Positions 1 through 9,627 of a stretch of 64,000 nt of DNA are shown here, piece by piece. The DNA lies in assembly GCF_038561935.1 (NCBI RefSeq), contig NZ_CP102770.1, forward strand, positions 3,224,001 through 3,288,000, written 5' to 3'. A model generated the notes under the pieces. That model made no database searches, was not told the origin of the DNA, and worked only from the letters and a program-made list of their open reading frames with translations. A program made the position numbers and the translations under genes. Position 1 is the stretch's first letter; every line of letters starts with the position of its first letter. The stretch is from Myxococcus stipitatus (lineage in GTDB: Bacteria > Myxococcota > Myxococcia > Myxococcales > Myxococcaceae).

Positions 1-534
1 ATTCAGGCGTCCCGCTCACGTGCTCGCGTGGGGCCCAAGGGGCAGCCGGTGCTGCTGCTCGAGCAGAACCGCGCGCTGTGGGACCAGCTCCTCATCCGCC
101 GTGGCCTCACGGCGCTGGAGCGCGCGGAGAAGCTCGGAGGCGCGCAAGGCCCCTACGCACTGCAGGCCGCGCTCGCGGCGTGTCACGCGCGGGCCCGCAG
201 GTCCGAGGACACGGACTGGGCACGCATCGCCTCGCTGTACGCCGTGCTGGTGCGGCTCACGCCGTCGCCCGTGGTGGAGCTCAACCGCGCGGTGGCGCTG
301 TCCATGGCGTATGGCCCCGCGGCGGGGCTGGCCGTCGTGGACACGTTGACCTCGGAGCCGTCGCTCGCCCACTACCACCTCCTGCCCAGCGTGCGAGGGG
401 ACCTCCTGCGCAAGCTGGGCCGCTTCGACGAGGCGCGCAAGGAGTTCGAGAAGGCCGCGGGCCTCACGCGCAACGTGCGCGAGCAGACGCTGCTGCTGGA
501 CAGGGCGGCGGCGTGCGCCCGGCGAGAGGCGTGA
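1..534 (+). CDS. ECF-type RNA polymerase sigma factor, C-terminal part (5' end outside window)
   Basis: The frame is open from the first base and gives 177 residues before a TGA, so only the C-terminal part is present. The segment TPSPVVELNRAVAL followed by a helical stretch (LLPSVRGDLLRKLGRFDEA) matches the TPR-like C-terminal extension (DUF6596) of large ECF sigma factors of the SigJ/YlaC-like group, which follows the sigma2 and sigma4 DNA-binding regions. Those regions would lie before the window start and are not seen. Such sigma factors are often paired with a YCII-domain or SnoaL-like gene, which cannot be checked here. A role in transcription initiation is inferred from the family. Confidence 0.8.
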   Translation: MQASRSRARVGPKGQPVLLLEQNRALWDQLLIRRGLTALERAEKLGGAQGPYALQAALAACHARARRSEDTDWARIASLYAVLVRLTPSPVVELNRAVALSMAYGPAAGLAVVDTLTSEPSLAHYHLLPSVRGDLLRKLGRFDEARKEFEKAAGLTRNVREQTLLLDRAAACARREA

Positions 535-595
535 CGAGCGGGCGTGGGACGGGGCGCCGCGCACGTTGACTCCGGGGATGGACTACCCTGGCGTC

Positions 596-865
596 ATGTG
601 CCGGAACATCAAGCCCCTGTTCAACTTCACGCCCCCCGCCACGGATGACGACATTCGCGCGGCGGCCCTGCAGTTCGTCCGCAAGATTGCCGGGACTCGC
701 AAGCCATCCAAGCAGAACACCGACGCGTTCGACGTGGCCGTCGAGGAGATCTACCAGAGCTCCAAGCGGATGCTGGAGGGGCTGGTGGCGACGACACCGC
801 CGAGGGACCGGATGAAGTTCGAGGCCCTCAAGCGGCTGCGCTACAAGAAGGCCGAAGCGGGCTGA
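596..865 (+). CDS. DUF2277 family protein
   Basis: This 89-residue protein begins MCRNIKPLFNFTPPATDDDI, the characteristic start of the DUF2277 family, which is why the ATG at 596 is preferred over an in-frame ATG at 566. The rest is helical and basic, ending RLRYKKAEAG. It has no signal peptide or membrane segment, so it is probably cytosolic. Function in the family is unknown; the conserved N-terminal Cys-Arg-Asn is its hallmark. It sits alone between the sigma factor fragment and a convergent membrane-protein gene, from which it is separated by a perfect hairpin. Confidence 0.85.
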   Translation: MCRNIKPLFNFTPPATDDDIRAAALQFVRKIAGTRKPSKQNTDAFDVAVEEIYQSSKRMLEGLVATTPPRDRMKFEALKRLRYKKAEAG

Positions 866-886
866 GGCCGCCTCGGCAAGACAAGC

Positions 887-913
887 GGGGCACGGCGCGA
901 CAGGCCGTGCCCC
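887..913. terminator. Bidirectional hairpin terminator
   Basis: GGGGCACGGC (887-896) pairs perfectly with GCCGTGCCCC (904-913) around a 7-base loop. It lies between the convergent 3' ends of the DUF2277 gene and the membrane-protein gene, so it can serve both. No T-tract is obvious, as is common in GC-rich genomes. Confidence 0.7.
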
Positions 914-921
914 ACGAGACG

Positions 922-1803
922 TCAGGACGTTCCAGCGGAGGTGTGGAGCGAAGGCTCCGGGGACTCCACCTTCTGCGGCCCCAGGGCGGAGCGCTGCAGC
1001 CAGCCCGCGAGCCCCATCAGCACGAGCCCGGAGGTGCGCAGCGAGCGCAGCAGCTCCGCGGCCTGGGCCTCGGTTCCGGGCAGGAGCGGCGCCAGCCACA
1101 CGCGCGCGTCGTAGAGCAGCCACGTGGCGCCGGACAGGCCCATGGCCCACCACACCCAGGCCAGCCTTCCGCCGCGCAGCATGTACGCCACGCGCAGGAT
1201 GGGGGCGACCATGAAGATGATGGTCATGTCCGCCAGCGTCGAGGCCAGGCTGATGACGGCCGACGGCGTGGAGCTGGTGCCGGAGAGCAGGTTGCGCGCC
1301 TCCGTGACGAGGGCGGGGATGCCCACGGCCAGCGCGGCCACCGCCGACACCGCGAACAGCGCGGTGCCTCGGGAGCTGGACGGAGGCTGCAGGCCCGACT
1401 GGCGGTAGGTCCGGGCCAGGAGCACGAGCGCGAACGTGGTGGCGACGTTGGCCAGCACCACGACGACCATGCGGAAGGGCAAGAGCGGTGACGCCGTGAA
1501 GGGGACATCCGGCACGGTGTGCAGCCAGTAGCTGCGCAGCGCCGCGCTCGTCAGGGACAGGAGCGCGCCCGCCGTGAGCCCGCCCCACACCCGTCGCAGG
1601 TAGTCGCCGGAGCCGAACGCGCTCGCCGCGGCGAACGTCCCGGCCACGGCCAGCAGGCCACTGCCCCAGCCGGCGAGGTCATGGACCAGCGGCAGGTCCG
1701 CGGGACGGACCGAGATGACGGCGATGAAGTGCGCGAGCTGCAGCACCGCGACGCCGATGAACCACGGCGCCACGGAAGAGGTCCGCGGAGAGGAGGCGCT
1801 CAT
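922..1803 (-). CDS. Multi-pass integral membrane protein, unknown function
   Basis: A 293-residue protein starting MSASSPRTSS. It has about seven to eight hydrophobic segments, for example around WFIGVAVLQLAHFIAVISV, a central MVVVVLANVATTFALVLLA stretch and a segment near ADMTIIFMVAPILRVAYM. It is therefore almost entirely embedded in the inner membrane. I recognise no family motif. Its ATG overlaps the stop of the upstream 106-residue gene in an ATGA, so the two are translationally coupled and probably work together. Confidence 0.7.
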   Translation of the reverse strand: MSASSPRTSSVAPWFIGVAVLQLAHFIAVISVRPADLPLVHDLAGWGSGLLAVAGTFAAASAFGSGDYLRRVWGGLTAGALLSLTSAALRSYWLHTVPDVPFTASPLLPFRMVVVVLANVATTFALVLLARTYRQSGLQPPSSSRGTALFAVSAVAALAVGIPALVTEARNLLSGTSSTPSAVISLASTLADMTIIFMVAPILRVAYMLRGGRLAWVWWAMGLSGATWLLYDARVWLAPLLPGTEAQAAELLRSLRTSGLVLMGLAGWLQRSALGPQKVESPEPSLHTSAGTS

Positions 1804-2120
1804 CGTGCCTTCTCCAGTGAGGTGGTGATTTCCGCGAGGATGACCTTGGCGTGGAGCGCGCCAATGAAGGTGTTCAACATCGGCTTGAGGCCTTCGAGCA
1901 ATTGCGGGAGGTCCTGGGGGGTGACCTGCTCTGGGGGCCGCTTGAGCGCACGTAGCGCCGCCGTATGGATGGCCATCTTGGCGGTGAAACCTCCGAGCAG
2001 GGGTTCGAGGTGACGCACGAGGATGTCGTGCCAACCGGCGGGGGCGGTAGGGGAGGTCGAGGTGTTGATCGCGAGCGCTCCTGTTGAGGACCTCCAGGGT
2101 AGAGCGAAACCCAGGGACAT
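1800..2120 (-). CDS. Small hypothetical protein coupled to membrane protein
   Basis: A helical 106-residue protein from the ATG at 2120 to a TGA that overlaps the next gene's ATG. The core region contains WHDILVRHLEPLLGGFTAKMA and LLEGLKPMLNTFIGALHAKV, both strongly amphipathic helices. No signal peptide or known motif is visible. The start is uncertain: similarity to a compact domain seems to begin only around residue 30, and an AGGAG motif lies near that point without a standard start codon after it. The function is unknown; the overlap suggests it partners with the downstream membrane protein. Confidence 0.5.
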   Translation of the reverse strand: MSLGFALPWRSSTGALAINTSTSPTAPAGWHDILVRHLEPLLGGFTAKMAIHTAALRALKRPPEQVTPQDLPQLLEGLKPMLNTFIGALHAKVILAEITTSLEKAR

Positions 2121-2253
2121 ACGAGAGGGCGTTATCAACTCTCGCGTCGATTGGAGCTCGTAGCACCTGGAATACGGAGAGAGCTTGTCTTCTCGGTGGG
2201 CAGGGAGCCACGCGCGTGAGGGTGGACGTGGCTCCCGGTGCGAGGAGGCTTTC

Positions 2254-3786
2254 CTACAGGTCGAAGCGGATGCCCTGCGCGAGGGGGAGCGCGTTGGAGG
2301 CATTCAGCGTGTTGGTCTGCCGGCGCATGTAGGACTTCCACGCGTCCGAGCCGGACTCCCGGCCACCGCCCGTGTCCTTCTCTCCGCCGAAGGCGCCGCC
2401 AATCTCCGCGCCGGAGGTGCCGATGTTGACGTTGGCGATGCCGCAGTCGGAGCCGGACGCGGACAGGAAGCGCTCCGCGGTCTGGAAGTCGCGGGTGAAG
2501 ACGGAGGAGGAGAGGCCCTGGGGGACGCCGTTCTGGTGCGCGATGGCCTCATCGAGCGTCCGGTAGGGCATGACGTAGAGGATGGGGGCGAAGGTCTCCT
2601 CCTGCACCCACGCGTCGGTGGGGCGCACGCCGGTGATGAGCGTGGGCTCCACGAAGTGGCCGGGGCGCTCCAGGGCCCTGCCGCCGCTCACCACTCGGGC
2701 GCCCGCGGCGCGGGCCCGCTCGACGGTGGCCTCGAAGCGCTTCACCGCGGCGGCGTCGATGAGCGGGCCCATCAACGTGCCGGCCTCCAGCGGGTCTCCG
2801 ATGCGCGTCCTCACCTGCGCGTAGGCGGCGGTGAGCTTCTCCACCACGTCGTCGAGGATGGACTCGTGGACGAAGAGCCGCCGGGTGGAGGTGCAGCGCT
2901 GGCCCGCGGTGCCCACCGCGCCGAAGACGATGGCGGGAATGGCGAGCTTCAGGTCGGCCGTGGCGTCCACGATGATGGCGTTGTTGCCGCCCAGCTCCAG
3001 CAGGCTGCGCCCGAGCCGCTGGGCCACGCGCACCGCCACCTGTCGCCCCACGGCCGTGGAGCCGGTGAAGCTCACCAGGGGGACTCGCACGTCGTCGACC
3101 AGGCGCTCGGCCCTGGCGGTGCCCGCGGCGTTGAGGAGGAAGAAGACCTCCGGGAAGCCTCCGGCCTTCAGCGCGGCGTTGCAGATGCGCGTGGCGGCGA
3201 TGGCGGACAGCGGCGTCCTGGGCGAGGGCTTCCAGATGGACACGTCGCCGCACACCGCGGCGATGAACGCATTCCACGCCCACACGGCCACGGGGAAGTT
3301 GAAGGCGCTGATGATGGCGACGACGCCCAGCGGATGCCATTGCTCGTACATGCGATGGCCCGGGCGCTCCGAGTGCATGGTGAGGCCGTACAGCATGCGC
3401 GACTGGCCCACCGCGAAGTCGGCGATGTCGATCATCTCCTGCACCTCGCCGTCACCCTCGGCCTTCACCTTGCCCATCTCCAGCGAGACGAGCGAGCCGA
3501 GCGCGTCCTTGTGGCGGCGCAGCGCCTCCGCGCACAGGCGGATGGCCTCGCCTCGACGCGGGGCGGGCAGCTCGCGCCAGGCGAGGAACGCCTGGGTGGC
3601 CGCGTGCATGAGCTGCTCCTGCTCCTGCTCGCTCGCCGAGGACACCGTCGCCAGCTTCTGGCCGGTGGAGGGATTGAAGACATCCATCAGGGGCTCGGTG
3701 CGGGAGTCCGCCCAGGCGCCGTTTCCGAGGGTGCTGCCGGGGTTGTGCTCGGCCAGTCCGAGCGCCTCGAGAATGGGATGGAGCAT
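2254..3786 (-). CDS. amaB: ALDH7-type aldehyde dehydrogenase (L-aminoadipate-semialdehyde / piperideine-6-carboxylate dehydrogenase)
   Basis: A full-length 510-residue NAD(P)-dependent aldehyde dehydrogenase. The cofactor-site stretch [12 protein letters not shown], the general-base motif ELGGNNA and the catalytic-cysteine motif [10 protein letters not shown] are all present. The stretch [20 protein letters not shown] is typical of the ALDH7 branch (antiquitin/AmaB), which oxidises alpha-aminoadipic semialdehyde to alpha-aminoadipate in lysine breakdown. It is cytosolic. The LysR gene lies directly upstream on the same strand, 21 bases away, and may regulate it. The lysine-pathway substrate is inferred from the subfamily; no other lysine-catabolic gene is visible nearby. 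Confidence 0.85.
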   Translation of the reverse strand: MLHPILEALGLAEHNPGSTLGNGAWADSRTEPLMDVFNPSTGQKLATVSSASEQEQEQLMHAATQAFLAWRELPAPRRGEAIRLCAEALRRHKDALGSLVSLEMGKVKAEGDGEVQEMIDIADFAVGQSRMLYGLTMHSERPGHRMYEQWHPLGVVAIISAFNFPVAVWAWNAFIAAVCGDVSIWKPSPRTPLSAIAATRICNAALKAGGFPEVFFLLNAAGTARAERLVDDVRVPLVSFTGSTAVGRQVAVRVAQRLGRSLLELGGNNAIIVDATADLKLAIPAIVFGAVGTAGQRCTSTRRLFVHESILDDVVEKLTAAYAQVRTRIGDPLEAGTLMGPLIDAAAVKRFEATVERARAAGARVVSGGRALERPGHFVEPTLITGVRPTDAWVQEETFAPILYVMPYRTLDEAIAHQNGVPQGLSSSVFTRDFQTAERFLSASGSDCGIANVNIGTSGAEIGGAFGGEKDTGGGRESGSDAWKSYMRRQTNTLNASNALPLAQGIRFDL

Positions 3787-3807
3787 GTCGGTCCTCCGGG
3801 TGGGGGC

Positions 3808-4731
3808 TTACGGCGTGGACGGGTTGGGCGTGGCGCGCTGCGGGGGCGAGCGTCCGGGCTGGGTGAGCAGCCAGTCCAGGAAGGTGCGCGCGGCGGCCCG
3901 GAGTCGACGGTGGGAGGGGTACACCACGAAGTAGGCGTAGCGGGTGGGGAGCAGCGGCCCGGGGAGCCGGACCAGGCTTCCACTGGCGAGGAAGGGCTCC
4001 GAGACACGCTCTCTCGCGAGCGCGGCGCCCATGCCTTTCGAGGCCGCGAGCAGCGCGTTGCTGGTGTCGCTGAAGCTGTGACGGACGTCGAGCCGGGCGC
4101 CGTGGACCTCCGCCGCGCGGAACCAGTCCTGCCAGCCCTGGCGCGCGAGGTCCTCGATGAGCGGGAGCTTCTGGATGTCGGCGGGGCCCTGGACGTGCTC
4201 GACGTCGGGGAGCGTGGGGGAGGCCACGGGGAAGAGGGCATCCGCCATCAGGTGATGGGCCGTCATCCCGGGCCATTGTCCGGGGCCGAAGCGGATGCCC
4301 AGGTCCGGGCCTCCGTCGTCGAAGCGTGTCAGCGCCATCTCGGTGTCGACCCGCACGCGCATCTGCGGATGGGCGGCGGAGAAGTCGGGCAGGCGCGGCA
4401 CGAGCCAGGTGTGCGCCACGGAGTACAGGGTGGTGACCCGCACGAGGTGGCGCTCGCCTCGGGTGTCTCCCAAGTCCCTGAGCACGTCATGAAGGTCGGC
4501 CAGCGCCCCGCCCGCGGCGTCCGCGAGCTGGCGCCCCTCGATGGTCAGCACCACGCCGCGCGCATGGCGCTGGAAGAGGGTGACGCCGAGCAGTCCCTCC
4601 AGCTTGCGCACATGGTGGCTGACGGCGCTGGCCGTCAAGTGAAGCTCCTGGGCCGCGTGGGCGAAGTTCTGGTGCCGGGCGGCGGCCTCGAAGGCGGCGA
4701 GAGCCGGCAGCCACGCGGTCGGGAGGGGCAT
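3808..4731 (-). CDS. LysR-family transcriptional regulator (GcvA-like)
   Basis: A 307-residue protein with an N-terminal winged helix-turn-helix (residues 5-65: FEAAARHQNFAHAAQELHLT then SAVSHHVRKLEGLLG) and a C-terminal LysR effector domain. The Leu-Pro-Ala-Leu-Ala-Ala-Phe-Glu opening and the D(D/G)GGPDLGIRFG segment resemble the GcvA subgroup. It lies immediately upstream of the ALDH7 gene in the same direction and divergent from the EamA transporter (about 120 bases between starts), so either could be its target. The effector is unknown. Confidence 0.88.
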   Translation of the reverse strand: MPLPTAWLPALAAFEAAARHQNFAHAAQELHLTASAVSHHVRKLEGLLGVTLFQRHARGVVLTIEGRQLADAAGGALADLHDVLRDLGDTRGERHLVRVTTLYSVAHTWLVPRLPDFSAAHPQMRVRVDTEMALTRFDDGGPDLGIRFGPGQWPGMTAHHLMADALFPVASPTLPDVEHVQGPADIQKLPLIEDLARQGWQDWFRAAEVHGARLDVRHSFSDTSNALLAASKGMGAALARERVSEPFLASGSLVRLPGPLLPTRYAYFVVYPSHRRLRAAARTFLDWLLTQPGRSPPQRATPNPSTP

Positions 4732-4853
4732 GCGAGCCTCAAATCATATTTGTGGCTGCCTTCAATACCATGAAGTTGCGCCCGGAGGGCGCGGCGCGCA
4801 GATAGTGAGCGACCGGAGTGAGATTCGTGTCTCGCGCTGCCTGGTGAACGCCC

Positions 4854-5750
4854 ATGAGCACCCCACTGATTGCCCGTCCCGATGTTTCCCCTGTGTCTGG
4901 AAGCTGGTTGACCCCCCTCGAGCTGGGAGGACTGGCCGCCGTGTGGGGGGCCTCGTTCATGTTCATGCGCATCGCCGCGGCGGACTTCGGCCCCTTTCCG
5001 CTGGTCGCCGTCCGGCTGGTGATGGGGTCCTTGGTGCTCCTGCCTTTCCTCCTGAAGGCCCGCTCGGCCATCACCCGCTCGCAGTGGTCGAAGCTGGCGC
5101 TGGTGGGAGCGCTCAACGCGGCGGTGCCCTTCGCGCTCTTCGCCTGGGCCGCGCGGCAGGCGCCCGCGGGCATCAGCGCCATCGCCAACAGCATGACGGT
5201 GCTCTTCACCTCGCTGGTGGCGTTCCTGTTCTACAAGGAGCGCATCACCTCCCGCCGCGCGGTGGCGCTGGCCATCGGCTTCGCGGGCGTGGTGGTGCTC
5301 GCCAGCTCGAAGATTGAAGGGGCGAGCCCCGGGCTCGCGGTGGCCGCGGCGGTGTTCGCCGCGTTCCTGTATGGCATCTCTGCGAACATGGTGCGCCGGC
5401 ACCTGACGGGGGTTCCGGCCGGTGCGGTGGCCGCCGCCACGCTGGGGTTCGCCGCGCTGATGACGCTGCCCTTCGCGCTGGCCACGTGGCCCGCACAGTC
5501 CATCCCGGGGACGTCCTGGCTGGCCGCGGTGGCGCTGGGCGTGGTCTGCACCGGGGCGGGGTATGTCGTCTACTACCGCCTCATCGCTCGCATCGGCGCC
5601 GCCCGCGCCGTCACGGTGACCTATCTGGTGCCGCTGTTCGGCGTGGCCTGGTCATGGCTGCTGTTGGGGGAGCCGGTGACGGTGACGATGGTGGTCGCCG
5701 GCACGCTCATCCTGGGCAGCGTGGCGCTGAGTCAGCGGCAGTCGTCCTGA
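4854..5750 (+). CDS. EamA-family (DMT) inner-membrane exporter
   Basis: A 298-residue protein with ten predicted transmembrane helices organised as two EamA repeats. Features include GGLAAVWGASFMFMRIAAAD near the start of repeat 1 and VALGVVCTGAGYVVYYRLI in repeat 2. Members of the drug/metabolite transporter superfamily export amino acids or other metabolites by proton exchange. It is divergently arranged with the LysR gene. The substrate cannot be deduced. An upstream in-frame start gives a longer frame in another phase but the ATG at 4854 matches family length. Confidence 0.88.
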   Translation: MSTPLIARPDVSPVSGSWLTPLELGGLAAVWGASFMFMRIAAADFGPFPLVAVRLVMGSLVLLPFLLKARSAITRSQWSKLALVGALNAAVPFALFAWAARQAPAGISAIANSMTVLFTSLVAFLFYKERITSRRAVALAIGFAGVVVLASSKIEGASPGLAVAAAVFAAFLYGISANMVRRHLTGVPAGAVAAATLGFAALMTLPFALATWPAQSIPGTSWLAAVALGVVCTGAGYVVYYRLIARIGAARAVTVTYLVPLFGVAWSWLLLGEPVTVTMVVAGTLILGSVALSQRQSS

Positions 5751-5755
5751 GGGAC

Positions 5756-5793
5756 AGACTCCTGGGGACCCGTCGAGGTCCCCGGGGTAGTCT
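5756..5793 (+). terminator. Hairpin after the EamA gene
   Basis: Nested arms AGACT...AGTCT and GGGGACC...GGTCCCC enclose a short loop (CGTCGA) just after the EamA stop and before the methyltransferase ATG at 5801. It probably ends the exporter transcript; with only 7 bases between it and the next ATG it could also affect initiation of the next gene. Confidence 0.5.
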
Positions 5794-5800
5794 GGGGGGG

Positions 5801-6772
5801 ATGTCGCTCTCCCCTGGTGCCGTGCCTCTCCCGCGTCGCTTCGGCGACGAGCCGCTCATCGATATCCTCCGCCACTTGAAGGAGGGGCTCTCGGGAGCGG
5901 AGCGCGTGTGCATCGAGGTGCCGGACCCGGACCTGGGCCGAGGCCGCTATCCCGGCGAGCGGATGGGCGGGTTGCTGCACCGGCCGCTGCGCAGCTGGTG
6001 CGACCTGGCGGAGGGACTGTCCTGCCGGTTGCTCACGCCTCGCGCGGTGGATGCCACGCATGTCTCGCTGACCTTCGAGGCGTTGGGCGCGGAGGCGTCG
6101 TGGCATGCGGGCGGCGCGAGTGCTCCCGAGGCGTCTCCCGTCGAGGAGCGCTACGGCGCGGACTCCGCCTTCGCCCGGGTGAGGAAGCTCGAGGACGCGG
6201 GGTTCCTGTTGCCGTGGCTGGAGGCGCTCGGGCGGGTGAGCCTGCCCGAGGGGGCTCGCGTCCTGGACCTGGGCGTGAACCGGGGCGATGAGCTGGCCGC
6301 CTTCGCGTGGTTGGACCGCGTGCCGGACGTCACGTTCGTGGGGGTGGACCACAGCGCCAGCGCGCTGGCGGAGGCGCGTGCCCGGTTCCCGGATGCGCGG
6401 CATCGCTTCATCGCGGCGGACCTCAACGCGCTGCCAGAGGGGCTGGGGCGGTTCCACCTGGTGATATCCGTGGGCACGTTGCAGAGCCCTGGCGTGGATG
6501 ACCACGCGCTCCTGCGCAAGCTGGTGCAGGAGCACCTGGCGCCCCAGGCGACGCTGGTGCTGGGGTTCCCCAACTCACGCTTTCGCGATGGCGAGGTGGT
6601 CTACGGCGCGCGGGTGCGGAACCTCCGCGAGCCGGACCTCTCCCTGCTGGTGAAGGACCTCTCGTTCTACCGCCGCTACCTGCACCAGCACGGCTTCCGC
6701 ACGTTCCTCGGCGGCAAGTACGACCTGCTGCTGACGGCGGTGCGGGGTGGGGCGGCTCAGTCCTCGGATTGA
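5801..6772 (+). CDS. Class I SAM-dependent methyltransferase
   Basis: A 323-residue protein. The Rossmann glycine motif VLDLGVNRGDEL (about residue 155) is followed by an acidic residue at the end of strand 2 (FVGVDHSASAL) and by AADLNALP, matching motifs I to III of class I methyltransferases. The N-terminal 150 residues are a separate segment with no recognised domain. Start ATG 5801 is preferred because the upstream frame runs through the EamA gene. The 3' end overlaps the convergent RNase H gene by 16 bases. The methylated substrate is unknown. Confidence 0.75.
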   Translation: MSLSPGAVPLPRRFGDEPLIDILRHLKEGLSGAERVCIEVPDPDLGRGRYPGERMGGLLHRPLRSWCDLAEGLSCRLLTPRAVDATHVSLTFEALGAEASWHAGGASAPEASPVEERYGADSAFARVRKLEDAGFLLPWLEALGRVSLPEGARVLDLGVNRGDELAAFAWLDRVPDVTFVGVDHSASALAEARARFPDARHRFIAADLNALPEGLGRFHLVISVGTLQSPGVDDHALLRKLVQEHLAPQATLVLGFPNSRFRDGEVVYGARVRNLREPDLSLLVKDLSFYRRYLHQHGFRTFLGGKYDLLLTAVRGGAAQSSD

Positions 6773-7521
6773 ACGTCCTCGGGGCGGACACCCCAGTCGT
6801 CCAGGATTTGGGCCTCGTCCTCGGCGCTGCGTGTCTTCTTGAAGCGCGCGTCCGAGACGCCCTTCACGCGGCGCTCGCATGCGGCCCAGGTCGCGTGCCG
6901 CTTCACGCTGCGGCCCACCTGGCTCAAGTACGAGAAGGCCTTGGCCTTGGCCTCGCGCTGCTTGGGGGACTCCTCGGGCACCGAGGTGTCCTCGGGCACG
7001 TCGTAGATGTCCACCTCGTAGGTCGCCAGCGCGCCTGTGTAGAGCCGCTGGCCCTTGCCTCGGGAGAAGGACACGGCGATGGCGTCGACCCGCTCGTTGC
7101 CGGGCACGCCCATGTGGCCCCGGACGTAGTGCCACTCCACCGCGGCGGCCTCTCCGGTGTGGGCCTGCTTGCGCTGGGCGAGGAGCGCCATCAGGCGCTT
7201 CCAGTAGGCGGTGTTGGCCACCTCCTTGCCGTCGGCCGTCTTCCAGCCGCGCTTGCTCCAGCCGAAGGCCCAGCGGGTGATGCCTTGAATCACATAGGTG
7301 GAGTCGGTGTGGATGTGCAGCGGGCCGGGAGTCGCCTCCAGGTGGCGCAGCGCCTTGCCCACGGCGGTGAGCTCCATCCGGTTGTTGGTCGTCTCCGGCT
7401 CGTGCCCACCCAGCTCCACCACCTGCCCATCCGGCGTGGCGATGATGACGCCCCAGCCCCCCGGACCCGGGTTGCCGGAGCAGGCGCCGTCGGCGAAGAC
7501 GAAGGTGGCGTGACGCTTCAT
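6757..7521 (-). CDS. rnhA: Ribonuclease HI with C-terminal viroplasmin-like extension
   Basis: A 254-residue protein, about 100 longer than classic RNase HI. Residues 1-150 hold the RNase H fold: FADGACSGNPGPGGWG (first Asp), NNRMELTAV (Glu), HTDSTYVIQGI (Asp) and HYVRGHMGVPGNERVD (His and Asp), so the metal site is complete. It cleaves RNA in RNA-DNA hybrids. The C-terminal tail contains TWAACERRVKGVSDARFKKT followed by an acidic helix, which resembles the Cauli_VI (viroplasmin) hybrid-binding domain that normally precedes the catalytic domain in eukaryotic-type RNase H1. The ATG at 7521 (MKRHATF) is chosen over 7530. Confidence 0.88.
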   Translation of the reverse strand: MKRHATFVFADGACSGNPGPGGWGVIIATPDGQVVELGGHEPETTNNRMELTAVGKALRHLEATPGPLHIHTDSTYVIQGITRWAFGWSKRGWKTADGKEVANTAYWKRLMALLAQRKQAHTGEAAAVEWHYVRGHMGVPGNERVDAIAVSFSRGKGQRLYTGALATYEVDIYDVPEDTSVPEESPKQREAKAKAFSYLSQVGRSVKRHATWAACERRVKGVSDARFKKTRSAEDEAQILDDWGVRPEDVQSED

Positions 7522-7596
7522 GCCGCGCACCCTAGCCGCCGACCTGGGGGAAGTCTGTAGAGGAGACGCCCCGCCGAGGGGGGCACGAAGGCTCTG

Positions 7597-8418
7597 CTAC
7601 TCCAAGGGGGTGTTGTAGGCCGGGTCGAAGGGGGCACGTTCCTTCAGGTAAGGGTCGGCGAACCCGTGGGAGATGAGCGGCCAACCGCTGTTGAAGGCGT
7701 TGAGCCTGGCGCCTCGTCCCGCCTGCCGGAACAGGTGATGCGGGTCTCCCATGTCGGTCGCGATGAAGTCTTGCAGGTTCACGTAGTGGAGGTACTTCGG
7801 ACCGTCGGGGAATCTCTTGGCGGTGCTGCCGTAGGTCTCGACCTTGATTCGTGACAGCGCCTCCTCGGCTTCCGCGGGCGACTTGCCCTCGCGAATCCAC
7901 TGCTGGCGGACCGCCTTCAGCGCATTCGCGGTGATGGTGGCGCCTTGCCCATGCGCGACGAGGTGCGGGCCGCGGCCGGCCTTGAGCTCCGCGTAGATTG
8001 CTTGCGCCAGCGTGTGGGTGGCTGGGCTCCCCGCGTGAGCGAGCTTGCCGTTGACGACCTGTCCTCTGTCGCCGGCGAGTGAGTCCGCGGCATTGTAGAT
8101 GCCGACCACCTCCGAGCCTGTGCGGTCGGCGAGCGCTTGGACGTTCGCGCGATGGTCCTCGGGCAGGTTCTGGGCTCCGTTGACGAAGACCATCTTCCCC
8201 TCGCGCCCGTAGTACTTCTCCAGGCCGTGGGGGGCCTTGGTTCCTGGCCGAGGAAGCGTCCCAGGGACGTCATGGAGAGGGGTGTTGGCGTCGTAGACGC
8301 GGCCATTGGCGCCGAAAATCTTGCCATCGAGCTGGGACGACGCGTGTTGCCCGGACGTCTTCGCCGCCGCGCCTCGTGGAGGGCTCACCCGAGGGGAGTC
8401 CGGCCTGAGAGGAAACAT
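7597..8418 (-). CDS. Hypothetical protein with alpha/beta-hydrolase-like nucleophile elbow motif
   Basis: The start MFPLRPDSPRV at 8418 is preferred because AGGAGG sits 5 bases before it; in-frame ATGs at 8547 and 8565 would add a low-complexity Ser/Thr/Pro-rich head. The 273-residue protein contains VYDANTPLHDVPGT, MVFVNGAQNLPEDH and LVAHGQGATITANAL. The last resembles a lipase-type G-x-S-x-G elbow with Gln in place of the nucleophilic Ser (HGQGA), so hydrolase activity is doubtful. No signal peptide is seen. Similar folds occur in effector-like proteins, but no secretion marker or immunity partner is visible. Function unknown. Confidence 0.55.
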   Translation of the reverse strand: MFPLRPDSPRVSPPRGAAAKTSGQHASSQLDGKIFGANGRVYDANTPLHDVPGTLPRPGTKAPHGLEKYYGREGKMVFVNGAQNLPEDHRANVQALADRTGSEVVGIYNAADSLAGDRGQVVNGKLAHAGSPATHTLAQAIYAELKAGRGPHLVAHGQGATITANALKAVRQQWIREGKSPAEAEEALSRIKVETYGSTAKRFPDGPKYLHYVNLQDFIATDMGDPHHLFRQAGRGARLNAFNSGWPLISHGFADPYLKERAPFDPAYNTPLE

Positions 8419-8442
8419 GTGGTCCTCCTGTGGCGAGGATGA

Positions 8443-9609
<1,167 letters not shown>

Positions 9610-9627
9610 GTCTCGAGGTCTTGATGC

